Source: Rugalucina vietnamica
Taxonomy: Eukaryota; Mollusca; Bivalvia; Lucinida; Lucinidae
Direction of reading: 5' to 3'
DNA length: 64,000 nucleotides
NCBI GenBank assembly: GCA_964017185.1
Contig: OZ024870.1
Coordinates: forward strand, 64,830,812 to 64,894,811
A model generated the notes under the pieces. The model had not been told where the DNA came from, did no database searches, and saw only the letters and a list, made by a program, of their open reading frames with translations. Each line of letters starts with the position of its first letter. The stretch's first letter is position 1. The position numbers and the translations under genes are program-made. Of the stretch, positions 34,878 to 46,581 are shown in pieces.

Positions 34878-36507
34878 TCAGTTTCTCTGCCATGGGTAGC
34901 CCCCAGCCTTGTAAACTTCGGCAGGAATTGCATCTGCACCTGGGGCTTTGCCAGATGATAGTTGTTGAACTGCTTTTCTTGTTTCCGTAACGGTAGGAAA
35001 TTCATCTAACAGAACATTGCACTCTATCTGTGGAAGTCTGTCGATTGCATCCTGATTGATGCTTGATGGTCGATTAAGCACACTATTGAAGTGTTCTGCC
35101 CACCTTTCCAAGATAGCTTCTTTATCTGTGAGAAGAGTGTTTCCATCTGCACTGAGCAATGTGGTGGCTCCAGAACTCTTTGGACCATAAATGGTTTTCA
35201 GTGCATCATGAAATTTCTTCATGTCCTTTCTATCCGCAAAAGACCGAATTTCTTCTGTTTTCTTCCTCAGCCAGGAATCTTGCATGTCCCTAAGCTTGGT
35301 CTGGACTGTCTTACAAATGTTGCTGTAGGCTGCTTTCTTTGATACTGAGCTAGTATCATCTTGATCTGCCTTGAGCAAACGGTGCTTTTCTTCAAGAAGC
35401 CTCTGAATTTCATCATCATTCTCATCAAACCAGTCTTGATGTTTGCAAGATGGATGGCCGAAGGTGCTTGCAGCTGAAGAAAGAACTGTTTTATGGAAAA
35501 CTGTCCAGTTTTCTTCGGGGTCCTCTGAACTGAGATTCATTGCATCCAGTTGGTTGCAAATGTCTGTTAAGAAATCTTGTCTCATGCTGTCTTTATTCAG
35601 CTTTGAGACATCCAGTCTCTTAGGAGCTTTCTTGCCTTGAGGTCGCCTCGCAGGCTGTATTCTTAGGTTGAGTTTGCTGACAACCAGTCTATGATCTGTC
35701 CAGCAGTCTGCACCACACATAGTCTTTGTCACTTTAACATCCTGCCTGTCTGTTCTCCGCACTATGACATAGTCTATGAGATGCCAGTGTTTGGAACGGG
35801 GATGCATCCAGGATGTTTTGTTCCTATTAGGTAGACGGAAGACTGTGTTGGTGATTAGAAGATCATGTTCAGCACACTTCCTGAGAAGCAAGAGACCATT
35901 GCTGTTGCACTTTCCAACCCCTTCTGGACCTATGACTCCTTCCCAGGTCTGGTGGTCTGTACCCACTCTGGCATTAAAGTCGCCAAGAAGGATAAGCTTG
36001 TCTGTGCGGGGTGTTGCAGAAATAACATTGTCTAGGTCATCATAGAACTTGTCCTTGACCTCATCTGGATTGGTCATTGTGGGTGCAAAAGCACTGACAA
36101 TAGTTGCATGTTTATTGCCTGACAGAGGAAGTCTCAATGTCATTAGACGGTCATTAATGCCTTTTGGCAATCCTGACAGCTTACCAACAAGTTCTGTTTT
36201 GATGGCAAAGCCAACTCCTGCTTCACGCCTCTCTTCACTTTTGCGTCCACTCCAGAAGAAGGTGTATCCAGCACCAACTTCTTTGATCTCCCCAACATCT
36301 GCGAACCGAGTCTCACTCAATGCAGCTATCTGTATATCATACCTCCCAAGTTCTCTGCCCACAAGGGCCGTTCTACGCTGTGGTCTATCTGACCCAGCAC
36401 TATCCATTAAAGTGCGCACATTCCATGCGCCAATCCGTAAGGGGATTACTCTAGCTTTTTTCGTTGTATTTCGACCGCTTAAGGGGATCCCCGCTGATCG
36501 CGGTTAA
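34878..36507 (-). pseudogene. LINE endonuclease (APE) and N-terminal RT part
   Basis: The frame contains the APE start motif (RIGAWNVRTLM), then SETR, LLGDFNARVG, SWMHPRSKHWHLIDYV and ADCWTDHRLVV with the catalytic Asp and His. A coiled region and the RT entry motif SSGKAPGADAIPAEVYKAGG follow. Endonucleases of this type nick target DNA to prime reverse transcription. The frame then shifts in a run of five G on the minus strand (34899-34903) and stops at 34878. Only one base is needed to explain this, so an assembly error in the homopolymer is possible. The first Met in frame (36419) lies inside the APE motif; the true start is upstream and not visible. Confidence 0.88.
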
Positions 36508-37335
36508 CCAGCCAGGGGGTTTGAAGCAGGCAATTGTTTAGGGCACCTTTTCTAGCCCCTTCCCCATGCTACGGGGGTGAGCAGTGCGGTCCTAAATAGG
36601 TCTGCTCAGTCACTCAGCCGACTGCCGAATTCTGCTTACTGCTTCTCCTCACAGAAAACGACCATTAGAACTGAGCCGCCTGTGTGCAGGTCTGCAACTA
36701 CAGCTCCCAGTGTGTCCTACACCTGCTGCTTCGCCACTCGCCCATCGCCACAGGACTTTGTAGGTATGTGGGTGCAAGTGTGATGAAATTGTTGTGTATG
36801 CAAGTGCTTGTGTGTTGAGAAATAAGATGACATGCGCTATGAAATTGGATTATAGTGAGGAAGAGGTGCGCAACGTCAACCTCACTCTCTAGTCCTCTCC
36901 CAGCTGCGCCCAGAGGCAAGACACAGGTCAAGACGTCTGGAGTTGGGTTTGGATGCAGTGGGTGACCGTAACATCTTTAGTGCCTTGTCACGCTCTGCAT
37001 GTTCCACAACATGTTGCTGTATCGCTTTCTGAGTCGTTGAATCAGATGATTTCTTCCGCTCCATCTACCGAAACAGTCTTTGCATATCTGGACTAGGCAT
37101 ATCCAGACACACAGGTTTGATTTTGGAGTTTCCTTCTCCTAGATGAATTGCTGGCCACAGCTGAAGAGCTCCATCTACCCTTTATTAGGTTTTGTTTAGA
37201 GACCTGTAAACTCCTAGGAGGGCTGTCAACCAAGACTAATGAGTTCCCCCTGCCCAGCTAGATTTTGTGTAAAGAACTAGCTTAACTCCTAGATGAGTTG
37301 CCTTCCAAGGCTAACGAGCCCCATCTGCACCGCAT

Positions 37336-37770
37336 GACAACAGGTAGTACTGATTACATGTTACAGTAGCAGTTAAACTGACCTGACTCAAATTCGTACA
37401 CTAGATAAAATATAGCAACAGTCAATCAAATAAAAAGTTTCAAAATACGAAACAACCGACAATTATATGCATTGTTCATTTTCCGTGTGTCACTTTTTAT
37501 AAGCCACACTCAGTGAAAATCATATGACAGTATTAATGATGTTCCTATCAGGGCTTTCAAGTCTCAAGGGGCAATGATTCCACAAATTAGGCATCAAAAT
37601 CTTTTCTAATCCCCACAATTAAGATTTGAAAATTTCAACAGAGATTTGAAATTTATTGTTCGTGTATCGATATTGTCTCTTTTTCACCAAAAATTTAATC
37701 TGACCGTTTTGTGAACGAATAGAACCTGACATCCGGGGATTCCAAATGAATTGATACAAACCACTAGAAA
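37336..37770. other. Gene-free stretch
   Basis: Nothing is recognised between the LINE 5' region and the next MITE. Confidence 0.45.
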
Positions 37771-37994
37771 TGAGCCGCCTCGTGGGAAAACCAACGATGT
37801 GGTTTCTGAACAGGTCCGACACAAACCGGCATGTACAAGCACAGAAAAGAGCTAGAAGCTTGAAATTTCGGATTTAAGTAGAAGAGGAGTAGCGAAAACA
37901 AAGGCGCTGTTCTGAGCTTCGCGGTTACCGCGAAGCTGATCTGCGTCTTTGTTTTCGCCTATGCAGATTGTTGGTTTTCCCATGAGGCGGCTCA
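37771..37994. mobile_element. GAGCCG-type MITE
   Basis: Clean ends: tgagccgcctcgtgggaaaa and its near-complement cccatgaggcggctca. The internal palindrome gcttcgcggttaccgcgaagc is perfect. Its orientation is opposite to the 25896 copy. Confidence 0.92.
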
Positions 37995-38329
37995 AATATT
38001 AGGGATGACACTTGTAGCTTAAGTGCAGAAATAAGATCATTTAATCATTTCTCACATCAAAAATTAAACTTGTAAGTTGTGTAACTTTAAAAATGCTTTC
38101 ATGATGAAATGTTCCCGTGACACGACTCTACAATTTTGATTTCGTTAAATTGAGTTTAGAAACGCTGTTATATTCCTTTCCGTCCTTTGAGATCAGTTAG
38201 GGTATTCCGAGAAATCAGAAATTTATTATCGGTTTAGATTCATTTTCTTACCAATATATTTGGCCCCATTTGGATTATACTAGTCTTTATATTGACTACC
38301 CTGTTAAAAGATGCAAAATTACAGTAATT
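37995..38329. other. Gene-free stretch
   Basis: No feature is recognised. Confidence 0.45.
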
Positions 38330-38592
38330 CTCTTTGGTTCCATGTTGCCAAATCTTATACGGTCACTGAAGAGGCTTAAGTAGCCGAAACCGCGATATAG
38401 CCCATCCACTTTCTCATTAGTATGTTCACTGCTCTTAAAGGATCTCGGTTTTATTTTTATTATAATGAGTCTATAGAGGATAAAAATAAAACTAATACCC
38501 TTTAAGAGCAGTAAGCTTACCCTCACTGATCTTAAAGGACCAAAAGGTAAACATAATCTGCACTATGGATGATGTACGAGGAGACTTTTTTA
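38330..38592 (+). repeat. Dispersed repeat with hammerhead-like core at 38366-38389
   Basis: The words gaggcttaagtagccgaaac, ctcattagtatgttcactgc and ggatgatgtacgaggagac tie this copy to 21060-21660 and 2840-2890. The core reads ctgaaga, ggct-taagt-agcc, gaaac. A nearby inverted pair (taaaggatctcggttttatt versus aataaaactaataccctttaa) makes the piece partly fold back. Confidence 0.6.
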
Positions 38593-38968
38593 TGTTGACC
38601 TTGCCGTAAAATAGGTCAAGGTCATCACAGGGTCATGATTAAACATTGTAGTGCTTGAGCCATCAATGCTTCATGCCAAGTTTCGATGAAATCGGTTCAC
38701 CGGTTCTGGAGAAGAAGATTTTTGAAGGGTTTTTATCATATATGGGCATGGCGGCCATCTTGGTCATGTGACCTGAATTTCTTATATACACATTGGTTCC
38801 CCCTTCCTATAGATGCTTCCTCTAAAATTTGGCTTTGGTTGGCCAAGGGGTTTCAGAAGAGAAGATCTTTGAAAATGGTGGACGACGCCGACAGACTCCG
38901 GACGACGGACGGACGCCGGGTGCCTACCTATCCTATAAGCTCAGCTGTGAGCCTTCGGCTCAGATAAG
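38593..38968 (+). repeat. 5'-truncated tandem-monomer element, one unit with its 3' end
   Basis: It begins at gttgaccttgccgtaaaata, runs through catggcggccatcttggtca and the ggacgg run and closes with gagccttcggctcagataagc. This is the same 3' end as at 10754 and 13079. Confidence 0.85.
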
Positions 38969-40065
38969 CTAATAAAAAGGTACAAGTAGGCTTTCTTCTA
39001 ACCGCTTTAATTCAAGCATTATACTGTATGTTGGCACTGGCTAAACTACGTGTTTGCAGTGTCGTATAGGTGCTCCTCTTTTGGGACCCAGTTTGCAATT
39101 ATTGATTGCTTCATATCCTAAAATGGTTTGGTGAATCAATTTCGCAAATAACCAATTTATAATTTAGGAGAAACTAGTCGATGACAAGAATTAAATAAAA
39201 ATAAAACAAAGATCCTTTTTGAGCAGTGAACACTACTCGTATTATAAACGAACAACATGACTTTGAATTCATGAATAGTCAAACGGTACCGACGAAATCC
39301 TCATTTGACACTTGTTTACACGCTGTCTAGTGTTGACTGAGCCATAAAACCCAAGAGATTTCAAAATCAATTGAAGGTGAAATGTCTGACCATGGTGGTT
39401 ATAATTGGTTTAAATATGGATGTCCCGATATGCGTGATGTTTTCAGCTTTTATTATTTTTAATTGAAATAACATGTCTATATTACAGTGTTTGAAGTTCG
39501 GGGATTTTTGAATCATGACAAATTCGAAGACTAATAATATCGACACAGTGGTTCATCACAGTAGTACACAAACCTGTGTCTGGCGTGTCTAAATCTCAGT
39601 TAAGTTCGACGGGATTCTGTACTATCTTCTCAGTATTTCTCTTGGACATTAATATGATTAATTGGATTAGTTTTGTTTATGCTCTCATATCATCAATAAT
39701 TATAGTCTCTAAGACTGACAAATCTGTTTGATACCAACAGAAATGAAATTATGTGGCATTAATGAGACACACAGTATTCTAAGGTAGTCTCTTGGGGTTC
39801 GATTTTATGGCACAGCGGCCATATGCTTTCTAAATAGCTCGGATTTTACTTACAGACCTGATTCATGATGCCAAAATCAAGCGACACTACCATGCTATCG
39901 CCCGAATCATGATACGATTGTCCATATTAATTTCGAACTACAGCAGCTTTTTAGCAGTCGATGAAATGCAAACGCCTCGGACGCCAGCACAAGGAAAGCA
40001 ATTTGATTAACCCGACACAAATATGCAGTGTGCAAACGACTTTGAAGGATTGAGATTTCTTCAAA
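38969..40065. other. Gene-free stretch downstream of the GFI1-like gene
   Basis: No exon or element is recognised. It may hold the distal 3' UTR of the zinc-finger gene. Confidence 0.4.
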
Positions 40066-40069
40066 AGTT

Positions 40070-40193
40070 TAAATCCTTTAAAATCGCTTGCACATTGCAG
40101 TGTCCAATCGTAGTTCTATTTGAGAGTCAAAACCTGGCTGATAGTCCGCGTCCTTGCGACTTTGGGTTATTAATGTCGAGCTCTGGTAATAGC
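40070..40193 (-). pseudogene. Decayed tandem duplicate of the GFI1-like last exon
   Basis: Directly after the stop of the real exon, the same strand and a readable frame give QSSTLITQSRKDADYQP and then QIELRLDTAMCK. The real exon reads [17 protein letters not shown] and [14 protein letters not shown]. About 50 bp covering the last finger's cysteines are missing, and the linker His is lost, so no finger can form. The copy looks like a local duplication that then decayed. Confidence 0.75.
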
Positions 40194-40393
40194 TTAACCC
40201 TTCGATACCGTCTGCACATTGCAATGTCCCGTTGCATCCCTATGCCTCCGTAGTTCTATCCTTCTCTGGAACGACAGACCACACCGTGAGCAGGTGAATG
40301 GCTGGTAGTCCGCGTGTTTGCGGCTGTGGGTTATCAGGTTCGAGCTCTGGCTGAAGGATTTATGACAGACCTTGCAAATGTGGGGCTTTTCAC
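40194..40393 (-). CDS. GFI1: GFI1/Senseless-like zinc-finger protein, last exon (two C2H2 fingers)
   Basis: The exon encodes the linker GEKPH, one finger ([21 protein letters not shown]) and a second ([23 protein letters not shown]), then a short tail and TAA at 40194-40196. [13 protein letters not shown] followed by FQR..LRRHR is the signature of the last two fingers of vertebrate GFI1/GFI1B and fly Senseless. These are nuclear DNA-binding repressors that act in sensory-organ, neural and blood-cell fate. The acceptor (gtttgtttcag) at 40394 gives a phase-1 junction completing Gly of TGEK with the upstream exon. The final finger has three residues between its histidines in RHRDATGH, slightly longer than usual. 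Confidence 0.92.
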
Positions 40394-40429
40394 CTGAAAC
40401 AAACATTAAGAAAACTTGACCATGCAATA

Positions 40430-40985
40430 AAAGCGAATTTTTTTCAGCTGTATTAATTGAAAGTTTCATTGAAAAAAAAAAGAAGCATTTTTGATAATTT
40501 TGCCCAAAGCGTTTATTGTGGGTACGCGTTAGAACCGTCTCCGCGGTATACATTTCACGGAAGTATTATCCTGATGAAAACTGAGACATGATGGAACGGT
40601 TTGTCTTTCGGGCCCCAACTACTATATAGTCAGTGGTCTGATTATTGCTTTACGTTCTAGTCAAAATCTTTTTCAAACGTCGGGACGACTACATAGGTCT
40701 TAACCTGTCCGCATTATGAAAACATGCACTATACAAAGATCTTTAAAATTGTCAAAAATGAAAATTTTCAGTAGATTTTTTAAAATATTTTTCCTATTTT
40801 TGCTCCAAACATAGATTGTGGGTACACGTTAGAACCGCCTTGCCGAGTTGGTTCTAACGAGAACACAGAATGTATGTTTTGGAGCAAAATTAAGAAAAAT
40901 AGGTTTACCCGTGCGTACCCCAGTTTTACTATATAAAATTGGGGTATGAGGGGTTATTCATTTCACGGACATGTTTTCCTGATAG
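40430..40985. repeat. Two copies of the gtgggtac palindromic repeat
   Basis: Each has gtgggtac, gcgttagaacc or cacgttagaaccgcc, and the end word acggacatgttttcctgat or a variant. In the second (about 40700-40985) the arms ttttgctccaaacatag and ctatgttt-like, ggagcaaaa face each other around ggttctaacg. Another stem-loop, ccccagttttactatat with aaattgggg, follows. Confidence 0.7.
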
Positions 40986-41000
40986 TATGGGAAACCTTTA

Positions 41001-41098
41001 AGAGTCTTGCTCAACTTGGGCACACTACACTGCGGGGGTAAGCATCGAACCAAGCACACCTCGTACTAGCGTCCTTTACCGCACCACTAGGACACCGC
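41001..41098 (-). mobile_element. tRNA-derived SINE head, inverted
   Basis: On the minus strand gtcctagtggtgcggtaaag is a box-A-like region and gcttggttcgatgctt a box-B-like one, followed by gcccaagttgagcaagac. This is the arrangement of a tRNA-derived SINE. The tail was not delimited. Confidence 0.65.
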
Positions 41099-42290
41099 GT
41101 TTAACTGATACATATTGGGTATGTACAATCCTACATTGTCATGGGCGATCAAAAGATAAACCAAACAAGCTGCGATCAGAAAAATATAAAAATCAATCGT
41201 AACCGATGAAGTTCAATTCTTCTTGCATCAGTATGTGTCAGTGCTTTAACAGATACTGCAGGGTATACTCAACCGACACTATTGCATAAACACCTGTGTC
41301 ACACAATATTAACATGCATATATTAACGAAGAAAAAAAAACGTGTATTAATGTGGCAATTCACGTGCGCACGTGTTGTTAATACACCGCAATTATCTATG
41401 CTCGTTACCGGGTGCCACGCAAAACACGTGCTAATAATGGCAACTGAAGTCCGTCTGGAACAAGCATAAGAAGGAAAGCTTTTACGCGTATGAAAATGTG
41501 ACGAGACGGTAAAATATAGCGCACCACTATTTTTTTTCGCTTGTGCACCGGGCTACGCCTTCGGTTTTCAACACTCCCCTCGGGACCTAGCTAATGTTAA
41601 TAAATGGAAACTCATGTTTGATCCCTATAATAGAGAACTTAATTGCAGAGCTTAATCCCAGGCACCCCAACCCACACATGCACAAGACCGCATGCGCCTT
41701 AAATTCAGAGTTACAGGTATGACAAAGCAATTTCAATGCATAGATATCTAAGCCTTACATGAAATTGATTCTGGTGCTGTCATACGTGAAATGAAATCAG
41801 CAAAATTATGCAACTGGCTGAATTATTCATACCAAATCCCTGCGCCATGATTTTTAAACTTCAAACGGTGCCACAGGAGACATTATATTTTCAACAGTAA
41901 ATATTTCATTAGAAACTAATTGTGACATAAGAAATTAAAACAACGTAATAGCACTTTTCTGTAACTGGTGCCGCGTTATTAAGAAAATGTGCTTTTTACG
42001 CATGCAAAGTCAATGTCATACTGTTTTACCGCATTGTTGCTTCTTCAATTATACAGAAAGTATATAAAGTCAGTATTACAAATGGTCAGCCATATTTCTT
42101 TAATATCACATTGGAGTTTTTATGTTCGATGTTCGGTAAATATTGTACAGCGTTGCGTAAACGTTTCATCGATGTACAACATCCCGGATCGAGAGGTCCT
42201 GAGTCCGAAACCAACCGTTGCCGAGCAGTGTCTTGATACGAAGGACAAAATGTTACCTAGTACGTTAAGCCGTAACAATCAAATACTTAC

Positions 42291-43466
42291 CGGTGTGTAT
42301 ATAAGTATGTTTTTTCATGTCGGATTTCTGATGAAATCGTTTGTTACAATAAACACAGGCAAACGGTCGAGTATCGCTGTGAATCATTAGATGGGTGTTC
42401 AGCGTCGACGAGCGTTTAAACGTCTTGCCGCATTCAGAACATCTGTAGACTCTTTCTGATGACGAAAAGAAGCTTTCATGTTGACCAGTTAGGGATGTAC
42501 GGAACATCGATGGGCACCTCTCTTGTGGAGACAAATAACTTTTCCGTAAGCCATTCAATGGTTCTGATGGCACAAATGGCTCAGATGATGTTCGAACTTG
42601 ATTATATAATGCAGGATTTTTACAATCAATAGAGTTTTGGGATCCATAATGTTTAAATGTATCGTTTTCATTTGCGTCGCGTTTAGTGGAATTCCGGTCT
42701 ATTAAATGATTGATTTTCGTTGCGTTTTCTATTGAAAGTCTTACCTCATCTTTGCTCGATGTGGTTTCATATGCACATTTATTATCTGGTCGAATGTAAT
42801 CATTTTCCAGTTCAAGCAGTCTGTCCATCTTAAATTTGTTACAATTTGTGGATACGTCCTTATGCATGCGTATCTGAAAATCATTGTTTCTATTGCCATT
42901 TTGCATACAGAGTTGATAATAAACCCCATTTAAACATTCTGACTTCATTTCTTGCATGTCTAACTTTGAATATCCTCGTATAAAATTGTATCTTTGAGAA
43001 AAAGACGAATTGAGAGACTTGGTTACATCGCGTACTGAATTGCTTGGCTTTGTCTCTTCATTCTCGATTGTCTTATCATCTAGCTTGGCATAAAATGTTC
43101 TATTTTTAATTTCATCGTCTCTTTTGTCAGTGGCGGCATGCGACACGTCTACGTCCATGTCCCCATCGTTGTTAAACAATGCACCCCTGCAATTTGATGT
43201 TAATGTATGTGACACCCCTTTTTCTGCACGGGTTGGAGCTAGTATCTGTATATTATTATTTATAAAGGGACTATCTTCTTCAACCTTTAGATTATTTTCT
43301 ACAGTGCAATCATAAGAAATATCGAAATGCGTTTGTCCGACTTCTTCTGCTAGTTTGGTGTCGCATTTCGGTCTCTCCGAATGAAGAACATTTCCATTCA
43401 AGTCAAATTCATCGCCCTGTTTATGCTTCAACATCGAGTTGGAAGTCTGTCCGATAAGGATTTCAT
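42291..43466 (-). CDS. GFI1: GFI1/Senseless-like zinc-finger protein, large internal exon
   Basis: The exon runs from an acceptor (ttgatttcag) at 43467 to a donor (g|gtaagt) at 42291 and has one open frame of 391 codons. The first about 330 residues are polar, Asn/Ser/Asp-rich and probably disordered, without a known motif. At the end are two C2H2 fingers: [23 protein letters not shown] and [42 protein letters not shown] and [12 protein letters not shown] are diagnostic for GFI1/Senseless; with the last exon this gives four fingers, as in fly Senseless. A separate 5' exon with the SNAG repressor motif is expected further right. I did not find it in the window. Confidence 0.92.
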
Positions 43467-43849
43467 CTGAAATCAAAAGCGGGAAAATAGAACATTAAAG
43501 TTTATGTGCTCCATATTTACAGTAAATAAAAATAAAACTGAGAATCTTTAACAGCAGTGAGCATATTAATGGAAAAACGGATGGGAGATACCGGGATCTA
43601 TTTAACTTAAACTGGCAGTTTAAATGGTTTGCAAATAAGTTAAACATGTCCATGCATAGACAAAAACATAATATAAATTCGAAAAGTTTCGCATTATATG
43701 GAACATTTCAAAATAAAAACAAGGGAATGACAAAACAGTATTGGTGACAGGACGTACAAATGGGCAATAGTTTGAATTGATGAATAACGTCCCCGTCAAC
43801 AGCTATGGTCATGTCGCGACGTTGTCTCCATTTTATGAGACTTTTACCC
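43467..43849. other. Probable intron sequence with a repeat fragment
   Basis: Bases 43520-43600 (aataaaactgagaatcttta, gtgagcatattaatgg) belong to the dispersed repeat of 21060-21660. The rest is unrecognised. If the GFI1-like gene has an upstream exon, this is intron. Confidence 0.5.
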
Positions 43850-44440
43850 CAAACGTTGCTTGGCCCACCGGGGTCCAACTGGTGTTTTTCTTTTGCTCCG
43901 GAGTTAGTAGGTTGTTCGGCGCCCAGGAATCTCCATCGTCGGGCAGCTTACTCAATCTGTGAGTCCTGGTTTTTGATTCATCAGGATGTTTATCATGATT
44001 TATTTGTTTGTTCTTGATGATTCATTGACTAGTTAGAGATTCACCACGAGGACCGAAGAACTAACTAAATGTTATGAACCACTGCAGAAGCTAAGGGTGA
44101 GGTTAGGTACCTGTAAAACCGGTTTAAGCCCGCCAGTAACTTTGTGTTACTGATCGTTCCAAGACGATATTACTGTCGTGGTTCTTTTTGTTTTCTGTCT
44201 TGGTGTTTAAAAATTTTTGTGCTGTTGGCGCCTTATGTATGTTTTCATATTTTTAGTTAAGTAAAGGTAACTGAGTGGCCACCTATTGGGAAAATAGCTG
44301 CTCATTCGGCTTGCGATGTGTTTCGTGGTGTGGGTGCCTGATTGTTGGTTTGGTTTTTTCCCACCTCGGGTTTTGGAGTGGGAATCTTTTTCTGATTGCG
44401 CCTTTTCCTGATCTTTGCCTACTTGTACCTTTCTGAATAT
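43850..44440 (+). mobile_element. Naiad 3' UTR copy, plus orientation
   Basis: It carries every block of the UTR seen on the minus strand at 2905-3520: cttggcccaccgg, cgcccaggaatctccatcgt, gttactgatcgttccaag, actgagtggcc, and cttttcctgatctttgccta. The ORF part is absent, so the copy is truncated at about 43853. Confidence 0.85.
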
Positions 44441-45137
44441 AACCACAATGTAAGCCACAAATGCTTATACATATGGATGGTCTAACTTGGACAGCTTTTT
44501 CCGTGCAGGCTCATGCCAGAGCAGTTAACCAGTAATCAGATGGTCAATAAGTAGTGTATAAGCTTTGCCTGGAGGCACAAACCATCTATTTCTTCAGGCC
44601 CCAATTGGTGGAAGCCCATATTTTATCTCGACAAACCTTATGTTGAGATGTATCTTTCTTTTTCTTATAACTAACAGGTTCTTTCAACACATTATTCCTT
44701 CCTAAGGTTGGTAGTTATTTTCTACAAATTACCTTATGACTGCAATGTTAATCATGGGGAAATATTTTTCATACCTTACTTCACGCGCGGTGTCTAGGGC
44801 AGTTATGCAGGTAGAGAAAATGCTTTCACACCTGTCTGGGGGTGAGGAAAGTACTTTCCTCACCCCCAGAGCGGTGGTGTAAGTGACTTTCCTACTTCCT
44901 CACAGCTGATGAATAAAACTGCACTAAAGCGTGGCCATGCCATTCCGATGCAGACTTCAATTCCAACATAAACTGCTTTTACTGCCTTGCAAAAAGTTAC
45001 GTCATCAATAAGTATTGAAATAAGGAATTGACCATGACCAGTGCACATGAGTATCGATTGCTGTGCACTGATCGGACTGGGCAGTTACACCGACCTGAGA
45101 GTCTTTTTTGATTTGGAATTGCTTTCTGGTTTTCATA
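44441..45137. other. Gene-free stretch with a repeat fragment and a perfect palindrome
   Basis: Bases 44510-44640 are a dispersed repeat (agctttgcctggaggcacaa, accatctatttcttc) that recurs inverted at 53940-54060. The palindrome at 44836-44869 has its own entry. Confidence 0.5.
44836..44869. repeat. Perfect 34-bp palindrome
   Basis: The half ctgggggtgaggaaagt is followed at once by its exact reverse complement. There is no spacer, and the next words (gtaagtgactttcc) repeat part of the arm. Confidence 0.9.
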
Positions 45138-45484
45138 TTAGAGAGGTTGAGAAAATGAACTTGTAACTTGTACGTGTACGTGTAGAACAGTTTTATCCCC
45201 AAACTTCGTCATTTATTACAAGTTCAAAATACTCGCTACACGTTGAGAATCAGTTAGGCTGTGAATGAAATAAATTTGCGACTTGTAAGTTTTCTTTATA
45301 TGTTTCCATCGATAGGTCAGGTAGGTACAAGCAGAAACGAAGTTCGCTGAAGCGTTGCCAAATCGTTTTGCACGTGCAGCCGAAGTATATCTGACCAAAG
45401 GCGAATCGACGTACATGTGACCATATATGTATGTACGTATGTACTTTCTGACGTTTGTGGTAATGCAATTTAATTTGTTTATAG

Positions 45485-46508
45485 TGTAACGTGTAGCCGA
45501 GTTCACAAATTTTACAACTTCAGAACAATCAATTCATTGCATGTAAAAACGATATAAAATTTTCCTCTTGGCTTCTTTGCCATATGATTACTCCCAAATG
45601 ATTTTCAAATGATTGGTACAATTAATAAAATCACGACAGATCAATGATATTAAAACAAGTTTACAAAAACCTAGAGCAGCCTGGCTCTTAATATAAATCA
45701 GAACAGTCACCAAATTTCAAGCACGTAACCCTAAGCCAGTATTTCAGCTCTATTACTCCAATAGAGCTACAATCCTAGTCCAGAGTTGTGACTTTATAAC
45801 CAAGTCACAGCTCACCAGAATTCATAAATTTCAACTCCGAGAGTTACAACTTTAGTTCCAGAGCCTTGACCTGGGAGAACTAGCAGTGCTTGAGCCCCAA
45901 ATCGCAGCTCACCAAAGCTAATCAGAGTTGCAACACAAACTGCAACTCAATGTTCAGTCTACAAGTAGCTACTGCTTTAGTCTCCTCCACAAAAGCTGGG
46001 CTTCGGCAAGAGAAGAAAGAAGCTTGAGCCACTTAAGACTTATACAATATTAGTGAACTAATATTATCCGCTTAGATGTGCTCTCTTTGGTGACAAAAAT
46101 GATTGTGTCCACTTCGTTGAATTTTCGCCTTTTATACCCATGCGAAAGAGTGCTGGTTACCTGCATTAAGTCAGTAATATTATTGGGCGCTTGTAATTTC
46201 CGGTACCAGGGTTTATTGTCATTAGTAACCTTTTATCTTTAATAAGCGTCTACGATTCAGTCACATTTATACATCGTATTGCAACGAAACAATTGAATTA
46301 GATTTGTACTGGACAGGATCGACATTCTAGGACTTTATTGCATCTCTGCCAACAAAAATCAAGGTTATGTACCTCATATTTAGGCTATTAATTTGCTTAT
46401 AATCAACAGTCGATGATTGACTATTTCCTATCAACAGACGCTTGCAAGAAACGAATCCTCTGACGGTCGTTTCGTACCCAAAAGGCAAATCAAGGCATTT
46501 TTGTTACA
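45485..46508 (-). repeat. 3' LTR
   Basis: It is the left-hand copy of the 1,024-bp direct repeat, 3' with respect to the gag frame. It ends in the inverted dinucleotides TG and CA. Confidence 0.92.
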
Positions 46509-46581
46509 CTACCCACGCCTCCGGGTTCATGCGTCCCGCATGACAAAATTTCAGGGTAACACAATAAAACAACATCATATA

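Larger units (their letters stand above)
33228..37335 (-). mobile_element. APE-type non-LTR retrotransposon (LINE), inactivated
   Basis: Read right to left it has a 5' region with about two and a half ~75-bp tandem units (37140-37333), an endonuclease/RT polyprotein and a C-terminal zinc finger. The reading frame is broken by about three frameshifts and one stop. A 60-codon minus frame at 37064-36882 (MERKKSSDSTTQKAIQ...) could be a first ORF remnant, but has no known motif. Exact ends and target duplication were not found; the right limit is an estimate. Confidence 0.85.
40394..42290 (-). other. Intron of the GFI1-like gene
   Basis: The 1.9-kb intron has donor gtaagt at 42290 and acceptor cag at 40394-40396. 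It holds copies of the gtgggtac palindromic repeat (40430-40985), a SINE-like tRNA head (41001-41098) and a SINE fragment at 42183-42250 (gatcgagaggtcctgagtcc). Confidence 0.8.
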
